64,000 nt of DNA. It comes from Microtetraspora glauca (GTDB lineage Bacteria > Actinomycetota > Actinomycetes > Streptosporangiales > Streptosporangiaceae). Position numbers and translations under genes: made by a program. How positions within the stretch are numbered: the first letter of the stretch is position 1; each line of letters begins with the position of its first letter. This document shows positions 23,345 through 32,259 of this stretch, one piece after another. The notes beneath the pieces were generated by a model. It was not told the origin of the DNA. It worked only from the letters and a program-made list of their open reading frames with translations, and did not search any database. The stretch is from assembly GCA_001570385.1 (NCBI GenBank), contig BBYL01000013.1, forward strand, positions 246,516-310,515. Direction: 5' to 3'.

Positions 23345-23698
23345 GCCAGGACCGGCAGATCCCAAGCCCACGCTACGCGCGGGCGCGCGTCAGGGCATCT
23401 GAAGAGAAACGCAGGGGTACGCGTCAGTGCGTACCGTCCACACCCCTGAGGCGTGCGGTTGCTGCCGGGTACGCGCTTCCAAGCACGACGGAACCGCCCC
23501 TGCCCACCTGTGAAGGGTGAGCAGGGGCGGCTCCTCGAGGGCGCGGCCTACTGGACGCGCCGGATCCCGGCACTCCTCGCCGCGGTGTAGGTCGGCTGGG
23601 ACTTCCAGCCCAGCAGCAGGTCGGCGGCTCTCTTTATCGCGCTGTTTCGGGTTGTTTCGTGTTCGGTTTTCGCGGGTGCCGGTTCCGGCGGCCGCCGG
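23345..23698. other. Gene-free region with two inverted repeats
   Basis: About 350 bp. GGTACGC (23416-23422) and GCGTACC (23429-23435) form a 7-bp palindrome, and a longer imperfect stem spans 23494-23530 (CCGCCCCTGC against GCAGGGGCGG). No supported coding frame. Could contain attachment or excision-factor sites of the lost element, but nothing proves it. Confidence 0.55.
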
Positions 23699-23995
23699 TC
23701 AGTGTGCGAGTTCGAGCACCCGGGCGTGCAGCACGGAACGCTGGTGGAGCGCGGCGCGCAGTGCCCGGTGCAGGCCGTCCTCCAGGTAGAGGTCGCCGTT
23801 CCACTGGACCACGTGGGGGAACAGGTCGCCGTAGAACGTGGAGTCCTTGGCGAGGAGCGAGTGTAGATCCAGAACCGCCTTCGTGGTGATCAGCGTGTCC
23901 AGCCTGACCTGACGCGGAGGGATCTGGGCCCATTCGCGATTCGACAGGCCGTGCTCGGGGTAAGGGCGTCCGTCGCCGACCAACTTAAAGATCAC
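23699..23995 (-). CDS. Conserved actinobacterial protein with ParB/sulfiredoxin-like motif (annotated elsewhere as VapB-like)
   Basis: 98 residues: MIFKLVGDGRPYPEHGLSNR, then IPPRQVRLDTLITTKAVLDL, STFYGDLFPHVVQWNGDLYL and EDGLHRALRAALHQRSVLHARVL. The (E)DGLHR..A segment resembles the DGHHR nucleotide-binding motif of ParB/Srx-like domains. Relatives are often labelled VapB-family antitoxins, but no toxin gene is adjacent, so I do not assign that role. The GTG has no ribosome site; TAGACT lies 7 nt upstream, so the mRNA is probably leaderless. It precedes the metallopeptidase gene on the opposite side, both on the - strand. Confidence 0.78.
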   Translation of the reverse strand: MIFKLVGDGRPYPEHGLSNREWAQIPPRQVRLDTLITTKAVLDLHSLLAKDSTFYGDLFPHVVQWNGDLYLEDGLHRALRAALHQRSVLHARVLELAH

Positions 23996-24043
23996 GGTAC
24001 GTAGTCTAGGAGAGAAAGCCGCGCCTCGACCTCCGGGATCTCG

Positions 24044-24901
24044 TCAGACGGCTCCGGAGAAGGTGTCGCAGCGGCGCGGATCGCCGGTGCTGTAGCCCTT
24101 CTTGAACCATTTCATTCGTTGGGCGGACGTGCCGTGCGTGAAGTTCTCCGGGCTGACTCGACCCCGCGCCTTCTCCTGGATGCGGTCGTCCCCGACGGCG
24201 GCGGCGGCGTCGAGCGCCTGCCGGATGTCGGTGTCGTCGAAGGGCTTGGCGTAGAAGCCGGTGCTCACGGCGTTCTTCGCCCAGACACCGGCGTAGCAGT
24301 CGGCCTGGAGCTCAAGCCGTACGGACCCGCTCGATGCTCCCTGGCCGGTGCCTTTTGCGATGTCGCCGAGAAGGTTCTGCACATGGTGGCCGTACTCGTG
24401 GGCGATCACGTAGGCCTGGGCGAACGGGCCGCCCTCGGCGCCGAACTGGCTGTGCAGCTCGTCGAAGAAGCCGAGGTCGAGGTAGACCCGCCGGTCGGCG
24501 GAGCAGTAGAAGGGCCCGACCGAGGAGTCGGCGGCGCCGCAGCCGGTCCGGATGGCGCCGTTGAACAACGTCGTCTTGGCCTGCTGGTAACCGTCGACCT
24601 GGCCCTTCCAGTACTTCTGGAGGCTGTTGACGACTCCGACGACCCGGCACTTCTCGGACTGGTCGGCATCCGCGCCGGTCTTGCACTGGGCGGACAGATC
24701 GCCGGACCGCCCGGTCTGCGCGGGTGGGCTGTCGTCGCTCAGGAGCTTTGACGGGTCGACGCCGAAGACCAGGGCGAGGACGAGCACGACGATGCCCACC
24801 GCTCCGCCGCCGATCGCGAGCCCGCCACCGCGTGACATGCCGCTCGAGCCGACATCGTCCACCTGTGACGCGTCGAGTTCGGCCCGGTCATCGAAATCCA
24901 T
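24044..24901 (-). CDS. Neutral zinc metallopeptidase (YpfJ/KPN_02809 family), membrane-anchored
   Basis: 285 residues. Short cytosolic N-terminus, one membrane helix (GLAIGGGAVGIVVLVLALVFG), then an extracytoplasmic domain. The zincin motif HEYGHH is in AYVIAHEYGHHVQNLL, with a third-ligand region further on (RLELQADCYAGVWA, where ELQADC supplies the Glu). Four cysteines may pair (AQCKTG/EKCRVV and TGCGAAD/FYCSAD). Substrate unknown. The start ATG at 24901 lies next to a 369-bp gene-free region. Confidence 0.93.
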   Translation of the reverse strand: MDFDDRAELDASQVDDVGSSGMSRGGGLAIGGGAVGIVVLVLALVFGVDPSKLLSDDSPPAQTGRSGDLSAQCKTGADADQSEKCRVVGVVNSLQKYWKGQVDGYQQAKTTLFNGAIRTGCGAADSSVGPFYCSADRRVYLDLGFFDELHSQFGAEGGPFAQAYVIAHEYGHHVQNLLGDIAKGTGQGASSGSVRLELQADCYAGVWAKNAVSTGFYAKPFDDTDIRQALDAAAAVGDDRIQEKARGRVSPENFTHGTSAQRMKWFKKGYSTGDPRRCDTFSGAV

Positions 24902-25212
24902 TCCGCGACGCTCCCCAGTGTGCGCGTGGTCCTCATGCGCATGCCGATGTTAGCCACAGCCGTGATGCCCCGCATGTACGAGATCATTACTAATTGTCGG
25001 TTGTCCTCGGCGGACTGGCGATCATCGCGGAATTCGCCGGCGGGTGGGCTTCCCGGGCCTCGCCGTCATCACCCGCAGGCTTCTTGGAGTGCGGTACGAG
25101 CAGCTCCTGATCCGAGACGCGTCACGTGAGCCGCCAGGTGTGCGGGGAGCGAAGGTCGCGGCGATTGAAGGTCGTGGCGAGCGAAGCGAGACCCGAAACT
25201 GGTCCGGACAGC
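24902..25212. other. Gene-free region between metallopeptidase and tRNA-Ser(GGA)
   Basis: No gene recognised. The part near 24965-25000 is AT-richer and would hold the metallopeptidase promoter. A palindromic GCGAGCGAAGCGAG stretch lies near 25175-25195. Confidence 0.5.
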
Positions 25213-25248
25213 ACGAAGGGCCCGGCTGTATCGGTCCGGGCCCTTCGT
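25213..25248 (-). terminator. Strong hairpin downstream of tRNA-Ser(GGA)
   Basis: ACGAAGGGCCCGG (25213-25225) pairs perfectly with CCGGGCCCTTCGT (25236-25248). It is 23 bp beyond the 3' end of the - strand tRNA. Confidence 0.8.
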
Positions 25249-25270
25249 GTTCTTGCTGCTCAACCAAGCG

Positions 25271-25356
25271 CGGAGGATACGAGATTCGAACTCGTGAGGG
25301 GTTGCCCCCAACACGCTTTCCAAGCGTGCGCCCTAGGCCAACTAGGCGAATCCTCC
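25271..25356 (-). tRNA. tRNA-Ser (anticodon GGA)
   Basis: On the - strand the acceptor GGAGGAT pairs with ATCCTCC; the anticodon stem CACGC/GCGTG encloses TTGGAAA, giving GGA (codons UCC/UCU). Long variable arm and T-arm ACGAG-TTCGAAT-CTCGT are present. No CCA is encoded (CGC follows the discriminator), unlike tRNA-Ser(CGA) at 22161. Confidence 0.97.
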
Positions 25357-25440
25357 GCCGAAAAGCTTAGCGGACTTTCCGACATGTGGTGACCACAGTT
25401 TTCTGGGCGTCGGCATCCCCTGGGAGTGGTTAGACTGTCT

Positions 25441-25535
25441 GCGGACCCCTCGCGCGGCGTCATCCTGTGAACCTCCCCAGGGCCGGAAGGCAGCAAGGAT
25501 AAGCGGGCTCTGGCGGGTGTGCGGGGGGTCTCTGA
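25441..25535 (+). ncRNA. ffs: Signal recognition particle 4.5S RNA
   Basis: Small bacterial SRP RNA. The conserved apical domain is seen around 25480-25515 (GGCCGGAAGGCAGCAAGGAT, with the GGAA tetraloop and symmetric loop), and the closing helix pairs GGACCCC near 25443 with GGGGGTCT near 25525. It lies immediately upstream of dnaX, the usual actinobacterial place. Confidence 0.93.
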
Positions 25536-25578
25536 GTTTGGGAAACCGCCGGCCGGGTCGACCCCCCGAGGAGACGGC

Positions 25579-27876
25579 ATGAGTCTTGCGCTGTACCGCA
25601 AGTACAGGCCCGGGACGTTCGCCGAGGTCAAGGGGCAGGAGCACGTCACTGAGCCGCTGCGCCAGGCGTTGCGGAGCGGGCGGATCAACCACGCCTACCT
25701 TTTCAGCGGTCCCCGCGGTTGTGGCAAGACCTCCAGCGCCCGCATCCTCGCCCGCTCCCTGAACTGCGAGAAGGGCCCGACGCCCGACCCCTGCGGTGAG
25801 TGCGAGTCCTGCGTGGCCCTGGCTCCGACGGGTCCCGGCCACCTCGACGTCATCGAGATCGACGCCGCGTCCCACGGTGGTGTGGACGACGCCCGTGACC
25901 TGAGGGAGCGAGCCTTCTTCGCCCCGGTCTCGGCGCGCTACAAGATCTACATCATCGACGAGGCGCACATGGTGACCCGCGAGGGGTTCAACGCGCTGCT
26001 CAAGCTCGTCGAGGAGCCGCCGCCACACCTCAAGTTCGTCTTCGCCACGACCGAGCCGGAGAAGGTCATCGGGACGATCAAGTCCCGGACCCACCACTAT
26101 CCCTTCCGGCTGATGCCGCCGGCGACGCTGCGCCAGCTCATGGAGGAGATCCTCGGCTCCGAGTCCGTGCCGTACGAACCGGCGGCGCTGCCGCTCGTGG
26201 TGCGGGCGGGCGCCGGGTCGGCCCGTGACTCGCTGTCGATCCTCGACCAGCTCCTGGCCGGCGCCGACGACGCCGGCATCACCTACCAGCGCGCGGTGTC
26301 CCTGCTCGGCTACACCGACGGCGACCTGCTCGACGAGGTGATCGAGGCGTTCGCCAAGCGGGACGGCGCGGCGGTGTTCCAGACCGTCAACCGGGTCATC
26401 GAGGGCGGCCACGATCCCCGGCGGTTCGCGATGGACCTGCTGGAGCGCTTCCGTGACCTCGTGATCCTCGCCAACGTGCCGGAGGCGGCGGGCAACGGCC
26501 TGCTCGACCGGCCCGCCGACGAGTTGGAGCGCCTGCAGGTGCAGGCGTCCTCCATGGGCCCCGCCGAACTGACCCGCGCCGCCGAGGTCTTCAACACGGG
26601 GCTGACCGAGATGCGCGGCGCGACCTCGCCGCGGTTGCTCCTCGAGCTGATGTGCGCCCGGGTGCTGCTGCCCGCCGCGGCGCAGGGCGAGGCCGCCCTG
26701 CTCGCGCGGCTCGAGCGCCTCGAACGCGGCGGTGTGTTCCAGCAGGCCGCTCCGGTGCCGGGAGCACCGGCCCCGGCGTACGCACCGCCCGCAGCCGCTC
26801 CCGCGGCTCCTGCGGCCGCCGCTCCGGTCGCGCCCGTGGCTCCGGTCGCGCCCGCGGCTCCGGCCCCTGTGGCGTCCGGAACTTCCGGCGGTACGGCCTC
26901 CGCGCCCGAGCCCCAGGACGACTGGCCGGCCGCGGCACGGCCAGGCGCGCCGAGCGCGCCCTCGCAGGAGGAGGCCCCCTCCGCCGCTCCGGCGGCGGTG
27001 GGCGGCCCGGTCCAGCAGTCCTGGCCCAGGGTGCTCGACGCGATCAAGAACAGGCAGCGGGTCGCCTGGATGATCCTCAACGCCCAGGGCCGCCTTCTCG
27101 GCGTCGACGGCAACCTCGTGACCGTGGGATTCGAGAAGCCCGGTGACGTGCAGGGATTCCTCAAGGGCAAACGCGACGAGGTGGTCGCCGCCGCGCTCGG
27201 CGACGTCATGGGCGGCACCTGGCGGGTCGACGTGGTCGTCGGCGGTACCGGCCCGGCCGGTGGTGCGGCCCCGCGTGGCTCCGGCGGCCCCTCGGGCGCG
27301 CCGGGCCCCGCCGACACCGGCTCGCGGGCTCCGTCCCGGCCCTCCGGTTCCGGTCCGGCCGACACCCCGGCGCGTACGCCTTCGGCGGGTCCGGGAGAGG
27401 GCGCGTGGAACGCGGCGGGCACCAGCGACGCGGGCGCCACCGGTATCGCCGGCAACACCGGCAGTCCAGCCAGTGCGGCCAGTCCAGCGGGCGCAGCCAG
27501 AACCGGCGACGCGGGCGACGCGGGCGACGCCGGAGGTGCGGCTCCGACCACGGACGAGTCGTGGCCGGACGCACCCTCGGACGACTTCGACGGCCCGACG
27601 GGCGGACCAGGTGGATCAGGTGGATCGGGGGCTCCCCGGGCCACGGCCACCGGCCCGGGCCTGGCGGCGGCCCGGTCGGCTGCCAGGGCGGCCGCTCAGG
27701 CGGGCCCGCGCCAGGCGTGGCCCGAGTCGGTTCCCAGCCGGGCGAAGCCGGGCCAGGAGTCGGACGACGTCGATCCGCGGGGCGACGCGGACGCCGACGG
27801 TGACGAGCTCAGAGGCATGGCGCTCATCCAGCGCGAACTCGGTGGCCGTGTCATTGAGGAAATCGACCACTCCTGA
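25579..27876 (+). CDS. dnaX: DNA polymerase III gamma/tau subunit
   Basis: 765-residue clamp-loader ATPase. N-terminal AAA+ module: Walker A GPRGCGKTSS, zinc-binding cysteines LNCEKGPTPDPCGECESC, Walker B IIDEAHMV, sensor-1 FATTEPEKV, arginine finger region GSARDSLS. Residues from about 400 on are a long Ala/Pro/Gly-rich linker (low complexity 26740-27000 and 27260-27720), split by a folded block (RVLDAIKNRQRVAWMILNAQGRLLGVDG) that fits tau domain III. The protein ends in RELGGRVIEEID. Start ATG follows GAGGAGACGGC. It heads the dnaX-ybaB-recR block. Confidence 0.98.
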   Translation: MSLALYRKYRPGTFAEVKGQEHVTEPLRQALRSGRINHAYLFSGPRGCGKTSSARILARSLNCEKGPTPDPCGECESCVALAPTGPGHLDVIEIDAASHGGVDDARDLRERAFFAPVSARYKIYIIDEAHMVTREGFNALLKLVEEPPPHLKFVFATTEPEKVIGTIKSRTHHYPFRLMPPATLRQLMEEILGSESVPYEPAALPLVVRAGAGSARDSLSILDQLLAGADDAGITYQRAVSLLGYTDGDLLDEVIEAFAKRDGAAVFQTVNRVIEGGHDPRRFAMDLLERFRDLVILANVPEAAGNGLLDRPADELERLQVQASSMGPAELTRAAEVFNTGLTEMRGATSPRLLLELMCARVLLPAAAQGEAALLARLERLERGGVFQQAAPVPGAPAPAYAPPAAAPAAPAAAAPVAPVAPVAPAAPAPVASGTSGGTASAPEPQDDWPAAARPGAPSAPSQEEAPSAAPAAVGGPVQQSWPRVLDAIKNRQRVAWMILNAQGRLLGVDGNLVTVGFEKPGDVQGFLKGKRDEVVAAALGDVMGGTWRVDVVVGGTGPAGGAAPRGSGGPSGAPGPADTGSRAPSRPSGSGPADTPARTPSAGPGEGAWNAAGTSDAGATGIAGNTGSPASAASPAGAARTGDAGDAGDAGGAAPTTDESWPDAPSDDFDGPTGGPGGSGGSGAPRATATGPGLAAARSAARAAAQAGPRQAWPESVPSRAKPGQESDDVDPRGDADADGDELRGMALIQRELGGRVIEEIDHS

Positions 27877-28002
27877 GAGGCGCACGCCGCCTTGCTGGGG
27901 TGCGTTTACCCGGAACACGCACATGCTCCGGTATCAGATCCGCGGCAAACGCCGTAGGCTCGTCGCGACGACAAGTCGCTGGATGCCGAGGAGCGCACGA
28001 AC

Positions 28003-28350
28003 GTGAACCCTGGAGATGTCAACCTGCAGCAGTTGCTGGAGCAGGCCCAGCTGATGCAGCAGCAGCTCGTCACGGCCCAGCAGGAGCTCAGCGACGCCGA
28101 AGTCGAGGGGACCGCGGGTGGCGGGCTCGTGGTCGCGACGGTCAACGGCAGCGGTGAGCTGCTCGAACTGAAGATCAGTCCCAAGGCCGTCGACGCGGGC
28201 GACCCGGAGGAGACGGTGGAGACGATCGCCGACCTGGTCCTGGCCGCCGTACGCGACGCGGTCCGGGCCGCGGCTGAGCTGCAACAGGAGAAGCTCGGCC
28301 CGCTGGCACAGGGACTCGGAGGCGGGCTCGGCCAGCTGCCCGGGTTCTAG
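28003..28350 (+). CDS. YbaB/EbfC nucleoid-associated DNA-binding protein
   Basis: 115-residue dimeric DNA-binding protein: N-terminal coil [22 protein letters not shown], then [27 protein letters not shown] and the C-terminal helix [20 protein letters not shown]. Typical length and invariably between dnaX and recR in this phylum. Role: nucleoid organisation and possibly replication-fork or recombination support. GTG start. Six bases separate it from recR. Confidence 0.96.
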   Translation: MNPGDVNLQQLLEQAQLMQQQLVTAQQELSDAEVEGTAGGGLVVATVNGSGELLELKISPKAVDAGDPEETVETIADLVLAAVRDAVRAAAELQQEKLGPLAQGLGGGLGQLPGF

Positions 28351-28356
28351 AAGATC

Positions 28357-28956
28357 ATGTACGAAGGGGTCGTCCAGAATCTGATCGACGAGCTGGGGCT
28401 GCTGCCCGGTGTCGGTCCCAAGAGCGCGCAGCGCATCGCCTTCCACCTGCTGGCGGCGGATCCGGCGGACGTGAAGCGGCTGGCGCACGCGCTGCTGGAG
28501 GTCAAGGAGCGGGTCCGGTTCTGCCGTGTCTGCGGCAACGTCGCGGCCGAGGAGGAGTGCCGGATCTGCCGCGACCAGCGCCGCGACCCGCATGTGATCT
28601 GCGTCGTCGAAGAGTCGAAGGACGTCGTCGCGATCGAGAAGACCCGCGAGTTCCGCGGTCGTTACCACGTGCTCGGCGGTGCCATCAGCCCGATCGACGG
28701 CGTCGGTCCCGATGACCTGCGGATCCGCGAGTTGATGACTCGCCTGGCCGACGGCCAGGTCACCGAGCTGATCCTGGCGACCGACCCGAACCTCGAGGGC
28801 GAGGCCACGGCCACCTACCTGGCCAGGCTCGTCAAGCCCATGGGGCTGAAAGTGACACGACTGGCCAGCGGTCTGCCGGTGGGCGGTGATCTCGAGTACG
28901 CCGACGAGGTCACCTTGGGCCGCGCTTTCGAAGGACGGAGGCTGCTGGATGTCTGA
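28357..28956 (+). CDS. recR: Recombination mediator protein RecR
   Basis: 199 residues. Helix-hairpin-helix [18 protein letters not shown], Cys4 zinc finger [16 protein letters not shown], Toprim domain ([16 protein letters not shown].. [19 protein letters not shown]) and the C-terminal Walker-like [14 protein letters not shown]. Works with RecF/RecO to load RecA on gapped DNA. Its end overlaps the DUF5063 start by 8 bp, implying coupled translation. Confidence 0.98.
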   Translation: MYEGVVQNLIDELGLLPGVGPKSAQRIAFHLLAADPADVKRLAHALLEVKERVRFCRVCGNVAAEEECRICRDQRRDPHVICVVEESKDVVAIEKTREFRGRYHVLGGAISPIDGVGPDDLRIRELMTRLADGQVTELILATDPNLEGEATATYLARLVKPMGLKVTRLASGLPVGGDLEYADEVTLGRAFEGRRLLDV

Positions 28957-29479
28957 TGAGTGGGGCGCCCTGGCGGAACGGATCGCGGGGCACGCGCAGA
29001 ACTATCTCGACGGCCTGACCCGGTTGGCGAGCGGTGAGGGCGGCGACGCCATCCTCCCGCTGCTGCTCGTCGAGGTGGCGCAGGTCAGCCTGGCCGGCAC
29101 TCAGCTCGGCGCGATGCAGGACGTGATCCTGCAGGGCAACTTCGAGCCGGCGTTGAGCGAGGACCCCGACGTCGATCCTCTTCGTACGGCTCTCGCCGCC
29201 CGGCTCGGCCCGGTGGACGACTACGCCGAGGTGTTCGACCCGTACAAGGACACGGTGGTCACGCCGTACCGGCTGTCGGACGACCTGGCCGCGGTGGCGG
29301 CCGACCTGGTGCACGGGCTGCGGCACTACCGCGCCGGGCGCCCACTCGAGGCGCTGTGGTGGTGGCAGTACTCCTACTTCAACACGTGGGGCAACCACGC
29401 GGGCGCGGCGCTTCGCGCGCTGCACGCGCTGGTCGCGCACACCCGGCTCGACGTGGTCGAGGAGAGCACCGTCGTCTGA
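28949..29479 (+). CDS. DUF5063 family protein
   Basis: 176-residue acidic protein with two helical blocks: [20 protein letters not shown].. [17 protein letters not shown] and [41 protein letters not shown] followed by the aromatic [30 protein letters not shown]. No catalytic motif seen. Members stand downstream of recR in actinobacteria; function unknown. ATG start with GGAGG 7 nt upstream. Confidence 0.9.
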   Translation: MSDEWGALAERIAGHAQNYLDGLTRLASGEGGDAILPLLLVEVAQVSLAGTQLGAMQDVILQGNFEPALSEDPDVDPLRTALAARLGPVDDYAEVFDPYKDTVVTPYRLSDDLAAVAADLVHGLRHYRAGRPLEALWWWQYSYFNTWGNHAGAALRALHALVAHTRLDVVEESTVV

Positions 29480-29615
29480 ACGTCGCAGCGTTCACAGAGC
29501 GACCCGCACAGCGGTCCACACGATGATCATCCACATGGTGAGCATGTTCCATCGGGCTGGTGAGACCCGCCAGTAGACTGTGAGCTCCACGTCCTGATTC
29601 GTTCGGAGAGTTCCA

Positions 29616-30890
29616 GTGGCGCTCGTTGTCCAAAAGTACGGTGGTTCGTCCGTCGCCGACGCGTCCTGCATCAAGCGGGTCGCCCAGCGGATCGTCGCGA
29701 CGAAAAAAGCCGGCAACGACGTCGTCGTGATCGTTTCCGCCATGGGTGACACCACCGACGAGCTGCTGGACCTGGCCAAGCAGGTGTCGCCGCTGCCTCC
29801 GGCCCGCGAGCTGGACATGCTGCTGACCTCTGGCGAGCGCATCTCGATGGCCCTGCTGGCGATGGCGATCGCCAACCTGGGTCACGAGGCGCGGAGCTTC
29901 ACCGGCTCCCAGGCCGGGGTGATCACCGACTCCACGCACGGCAGGGCGCGCATCATCGACGTGACGCCCGGCCGTATTCGGGAGGCGCTCGACCTCGGCC
30001 GGATCGCGATCGTGGCCGGGTTTCAGGGGGTCTCGCAGGACACCAAGGACATAACGACGCTCGGCCGCGGTGGTTCCGACACCACGGCGGTCGCCCTCGC
30101 CGCCGCGCTCGAGGCCGACGTCTGTGAGATCTACACAGACGTGGACGGCATCTTCACGGCGGACCCGCGCATCGTCCCAACGGCCCGGCAGATCCCGCGG
30201 CTCTCCTACGAGGAGACGCTGGAGATGGCTGCCTGCGGCGCCAAGATCCTGCACCTGCGCTGCGTGGAGTACGCGCGCAGGTTCAACGTCCCGATCCATG
30301 TCAGAAGCTCGTTCAGCGCCAAGGAAGGCACGTGGGTCTACTCAGGCCCCAAGACCGAAGGAACCGAGATGGAGCAGCCGATCATCTCCGGCGTCGCGCA
30401 CGACCGGAGCGAGGCCAAGATCACCGTTGTCGGGGTGCCCGACAAGATCGGAGAGGCTGCCGCCATCTTCAAAACGCTGGCGGACGCCGAGGTCAACATC
30501 GACATGATCGTGCAGAACGTGTCGGCCGCCGCGACGGGGCGTACGGACATCTCCTTCACGCTTCCGACGAATGACGCGCAGACCGCGCTCACCGCGCTCA
30601 AGAAGATCCAGAGCCAGGTGGTGTTCGAGTCGCTGCTGTTCGACGACCAGATCGGCAAGGTCTCGCTGATCGGCGCGGGGATGCGGTCGCACCCCGGTGT
30701 CACGGCGAAGTTCTTCAGCGCCCTGGCCGACGCCGGGGTCAACATCGAGATGATCTCGACGTCCGAGATCCGGATCTCGGTGATCGTGGGGCAGAACGAG
30801 GTGGACGCGGCCGTCAACGCCGCGCACTCGGCGTTCGATCTGGACGCCGACGAGGTCGAGGCAGTCGTTTACGGAGGTACCGGTCGATGA
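29616..30890 (+). CDS. ask: Aspartate kinase (alpha2-beta2 type)
   Basis: 424 residues; first step of lysine/threonine/methionine (and diaminopimelate) synthesis. Kinase domain: [71 protein letters not shown]. Two C-terminal ACT domains follow from about residue 265 and give feedback control. An internal ATG at 30369 ([20 protein letters not shown]) with AAGGAACCGAG upstream would yield a 173-residue beta subunit in frame, as in Corynebacterium. GTG start; asd begins 4 bp before the stop. Confidence 0.97.
   Translation: MALVVQKYGGSSVADASCIKRVAQRIVATKKAGNDVVVIVSAMGDTTDELLDLAKQVSPLPPARELDMLLTSGERISMALLAMAIANLGHEARSFTGSQAGVITDSTHGRARIIDVTPGRIREALDLGRIAIVAGFQGVSQDTKDITTLGRGGSDTTAVALAAALEADVCEIYTDVDGIFTADPRIVPTARQIPRLSYEETLEMAACGAKILHLRCVEYARRFNVPIHVRSSFSAKEGTWVYSGPKTEGTEMEQPIISGVAHDRSEAKITVVGVPDKIGEAAAIFKTLADAEVNIDMIVQNVSAAATGRTDISFTLPTNDAQTALTALKKIQSQVVFESLLFDDQIGKVSLIGAGMRSHPGVTAKFFSALADAGVNIEMISTSEIRISVIVGQNEVDAAVNAAHSAFDLDADEVEAVVYGGTGR
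30369..30890 (+). CDS. Predicted internal-start beta subunit of aspartate kinase
   Basis: In-frame ATG preceded by AAGGAACC GAG. The product would be 173 residues covering both ACT domains, matching the size and start site of the beta subunit known from Corynebacterium glutamicum. Whether it is made here is inferred from sequence only. Confidence 0.55.
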   Translation: MEQPIISGVAHDRSEAKITVVGVPDKIGEAAAIFKTLADAEVNIDMIVQNVSAAATGRTDISFTLPTNDAQTALTALKKIQSQVVFESLLFDDQIGKVSLIGAGMRSHPGVTAKFFSALADAGVNIEMISTSEIRISVIVGQNEVDAAVNAAHSAFDLDADEVEAVVYGGTGR

Positions 30891-31957
30891 GTCGTAAGCC
30901 CACCCTCGCGCTCGTGGGCGCGACCGGTGCCGTGGGCACCGTGATGCGGGACATCATCTCGGGCCGGGAGGACATCTACGGCGAGATCCGTCTCGTCGCG
31001 TCCGCCCGGTCGGCCGGCAAGATCCTGCCGGTTCGCGGGGAGGACATCGTCGTCCAGGCCCTGACCCCCGAGGTGTTCGACGGTGTCGACATCGCCATCT
31101 TCGACGTGCCCGACGAGGTGTCGGCCGAGTGGGTGCCGGTGGCGGCCGAGCGCGGCGCGATCGCGATCGACAAGTCGGGCACGTTCCGGATGAACCCCGA
31201 GGTGCCGCTGGTGGTGCCCGAGGTCAACCCCGCCGACGCGCGGAACCGGCCGCTCGGGATCGTCTCCACCCCGAACTGCACGACCCTGTCGATGATGGCC
31301 GCCATGGGCGCCCTGCACAGTGAGTACGGCCTGCGCGAGCTGGTCGTGGCGTCCTACCAGGCGGTCTCCGGAGCCGGTGTGGCCGGCCCCGCCCGCCTGT
31401 ACGACGAGGTCGAGGCGCTGGCGGGCGACCGCACCGCCGGGCAGACCGCCGGTGACGTGCGCAAGACCCTGCAGAACAAGCTGGGCGACGCGGAGTCCCC
31501 GTTCCCCGCGCCCATCGCGTTCAACGTCGTGCCGTGGGCCGGGTCGCTGAAGGACGGCGGCTGGGCGTCGGAGGAGATCAAGCTCCGCAACGAGTCCCGC
31601 AAGATCCTCGGCATCCCGGACCTCAAGGTGTCGGCCACCTGCGTCCGCGTCCCCGTGGTCACCACGCACTCGCTGGCCGTGCACGCGACCTTCGAGCGCG
31701 AGATCACTGTGGCTGACGCGCACCGCGTCCTGGCCGCCGCGCCGACGGTCGTCCTGATGGACGACCCGGAGAACGGCGTCTGGCCCACCCCGGTGGACGT
31801 CGTCGGCACCGACCCGACCTATGTCGGCCGGATCCGGCAGGCGCTTGACTTCCCCAACACGCTGGACCTGTTCGTCTGCGGCGACAACCTGCGCAAGGGG
31901 GCGGCGCTGAACGCCGCCGAGATCGCCGAACTGATCGCGGCCGAGTTCACCGGCTGA
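30887..31957 (+). CDS. asd: Aspartate-semialdehyde dehydrogenase
   Basis: 356 residues; NADPH-dependent reduction of aspartyl phosphate. N-terminal Rossmann [12 protein letters not shown], active-site Cys in [13 protein letters not shown] (about 128), [10 protein letters not shown], and the catalytic His in [19 protein letters not shown]. It overlaps ask by 4 bp (ATGA). The stop codon leads directly into a tandem repeat that recapitulates the gene's 3' end, followed by a 36-bp perfect palindrome acting as terminator. Confidence 0.98.
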   Translation: MSRKPTLALVGATGAVGTVMRDIISGREDIYGEIRLVASARSAGKILPVRGEDIVVQALTPEVFDGVDIAIFDVPDEVSAEWVPVAAERGAIAIDKSGTFRMNPEVPLVVPEVNPADARNRPLGIVSTPNCTTLSMMAAMGALHSEYGLRELVVASYQAVSGAGVAGPARLYDEVEALAGDRTAGQTAGDVRKTLQNKLGDAESPFPAPIAFNVVPWAGSLKDGGWASEEIKLRNESRKILGIPDLKVSATCVRVPVVTTHSLAVHATFEREITVADAHRVLAAAPTVVLMDDPENGVWPTPVDVVGTDPTYVGRIRQALDFPNTLDLFVCGDNLRKGAALNAAEIAELIAAEFTG

Positions 31958-32073
31958 GTCCGCGGGAACCGAGTTCGCGAGAAGAGTTCGCGAGAACCGA
32001 ACTCATGAGAACCGAGTTCGCGAGAACCGAACTCATGAGAACCGAGTTCGCGAGAGCCGAACTCACCGGCTGA
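31941..32073 (+). repeat. 30-bp tandem repeat at the asd 3' end, with stop codons in the copies
   Basis: Copies of a 30-bp unit start at 31981 and 32011, with partial copies either side. Each contains GAACTCATGAG or GAACTCACCGGCTGA. The flanks mirror each other: GCCGAGTTCACCGGCTGA at the asd stop (ending 31957) and GCCGAACTCACCGGCTGA ending at 32073. Confidence 0.9.
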
Positions 32074-32099
32074 TCCGGCGACCGCGCCGGCTGGTCGTT

Positions 32100-32135
32100 C
32101 CCGGCCCGGCACAGGAGCTCCTGTGCCGGGCCGGG
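32100..32135 (+). terminator. 36-bp perfect palindrome downstream of asd
   Basis: CCCGGCCCGGCACAGGAG followed by its exact reverse complement, no loop bases left over. It can fold into an 16-18 bp hairpin and probably ends the dnaX-asd transcript; no T-run follows. Confidence 0.8.
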
Positions 32136-32259
32136 TGATATCCGGGGCTTTCCCGCTCACCGGGACGCCCTCCCCCCGTCCGTGCCGCCCGGAGGCAGGG
32201 TTTCCCCTACGGCCGCGCCTGCCGGGACGGCCGGGTTCATCCCCTCGGAAAGGGCGCCA

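Noticed and set aside
26310..27650. Long - strand frame opposite dnaX
   Set aside because: Ala/Pro/Gly-rich mirror of the dnaX linker; no start context or motif.
29523..29576. Met/Ile-rich mini-frame (MIIHMVSMFHRAGETRQ) before ask, resembling an amino-acid leader peptide
   Set aside because: It ends at a TAGACT -10-like box just before the likely transcription start and has no hairpin set after it, so attenuation is not supported.
31975..32065. LexA/SOS-like GAAC..GTTC motifs in the asd 3' repeat
   Set aside because: Spacing between half-sites is 3, not 4, and the orientation differs in GTTCGCGAGAAC; they are by-products of the tandem repeat.
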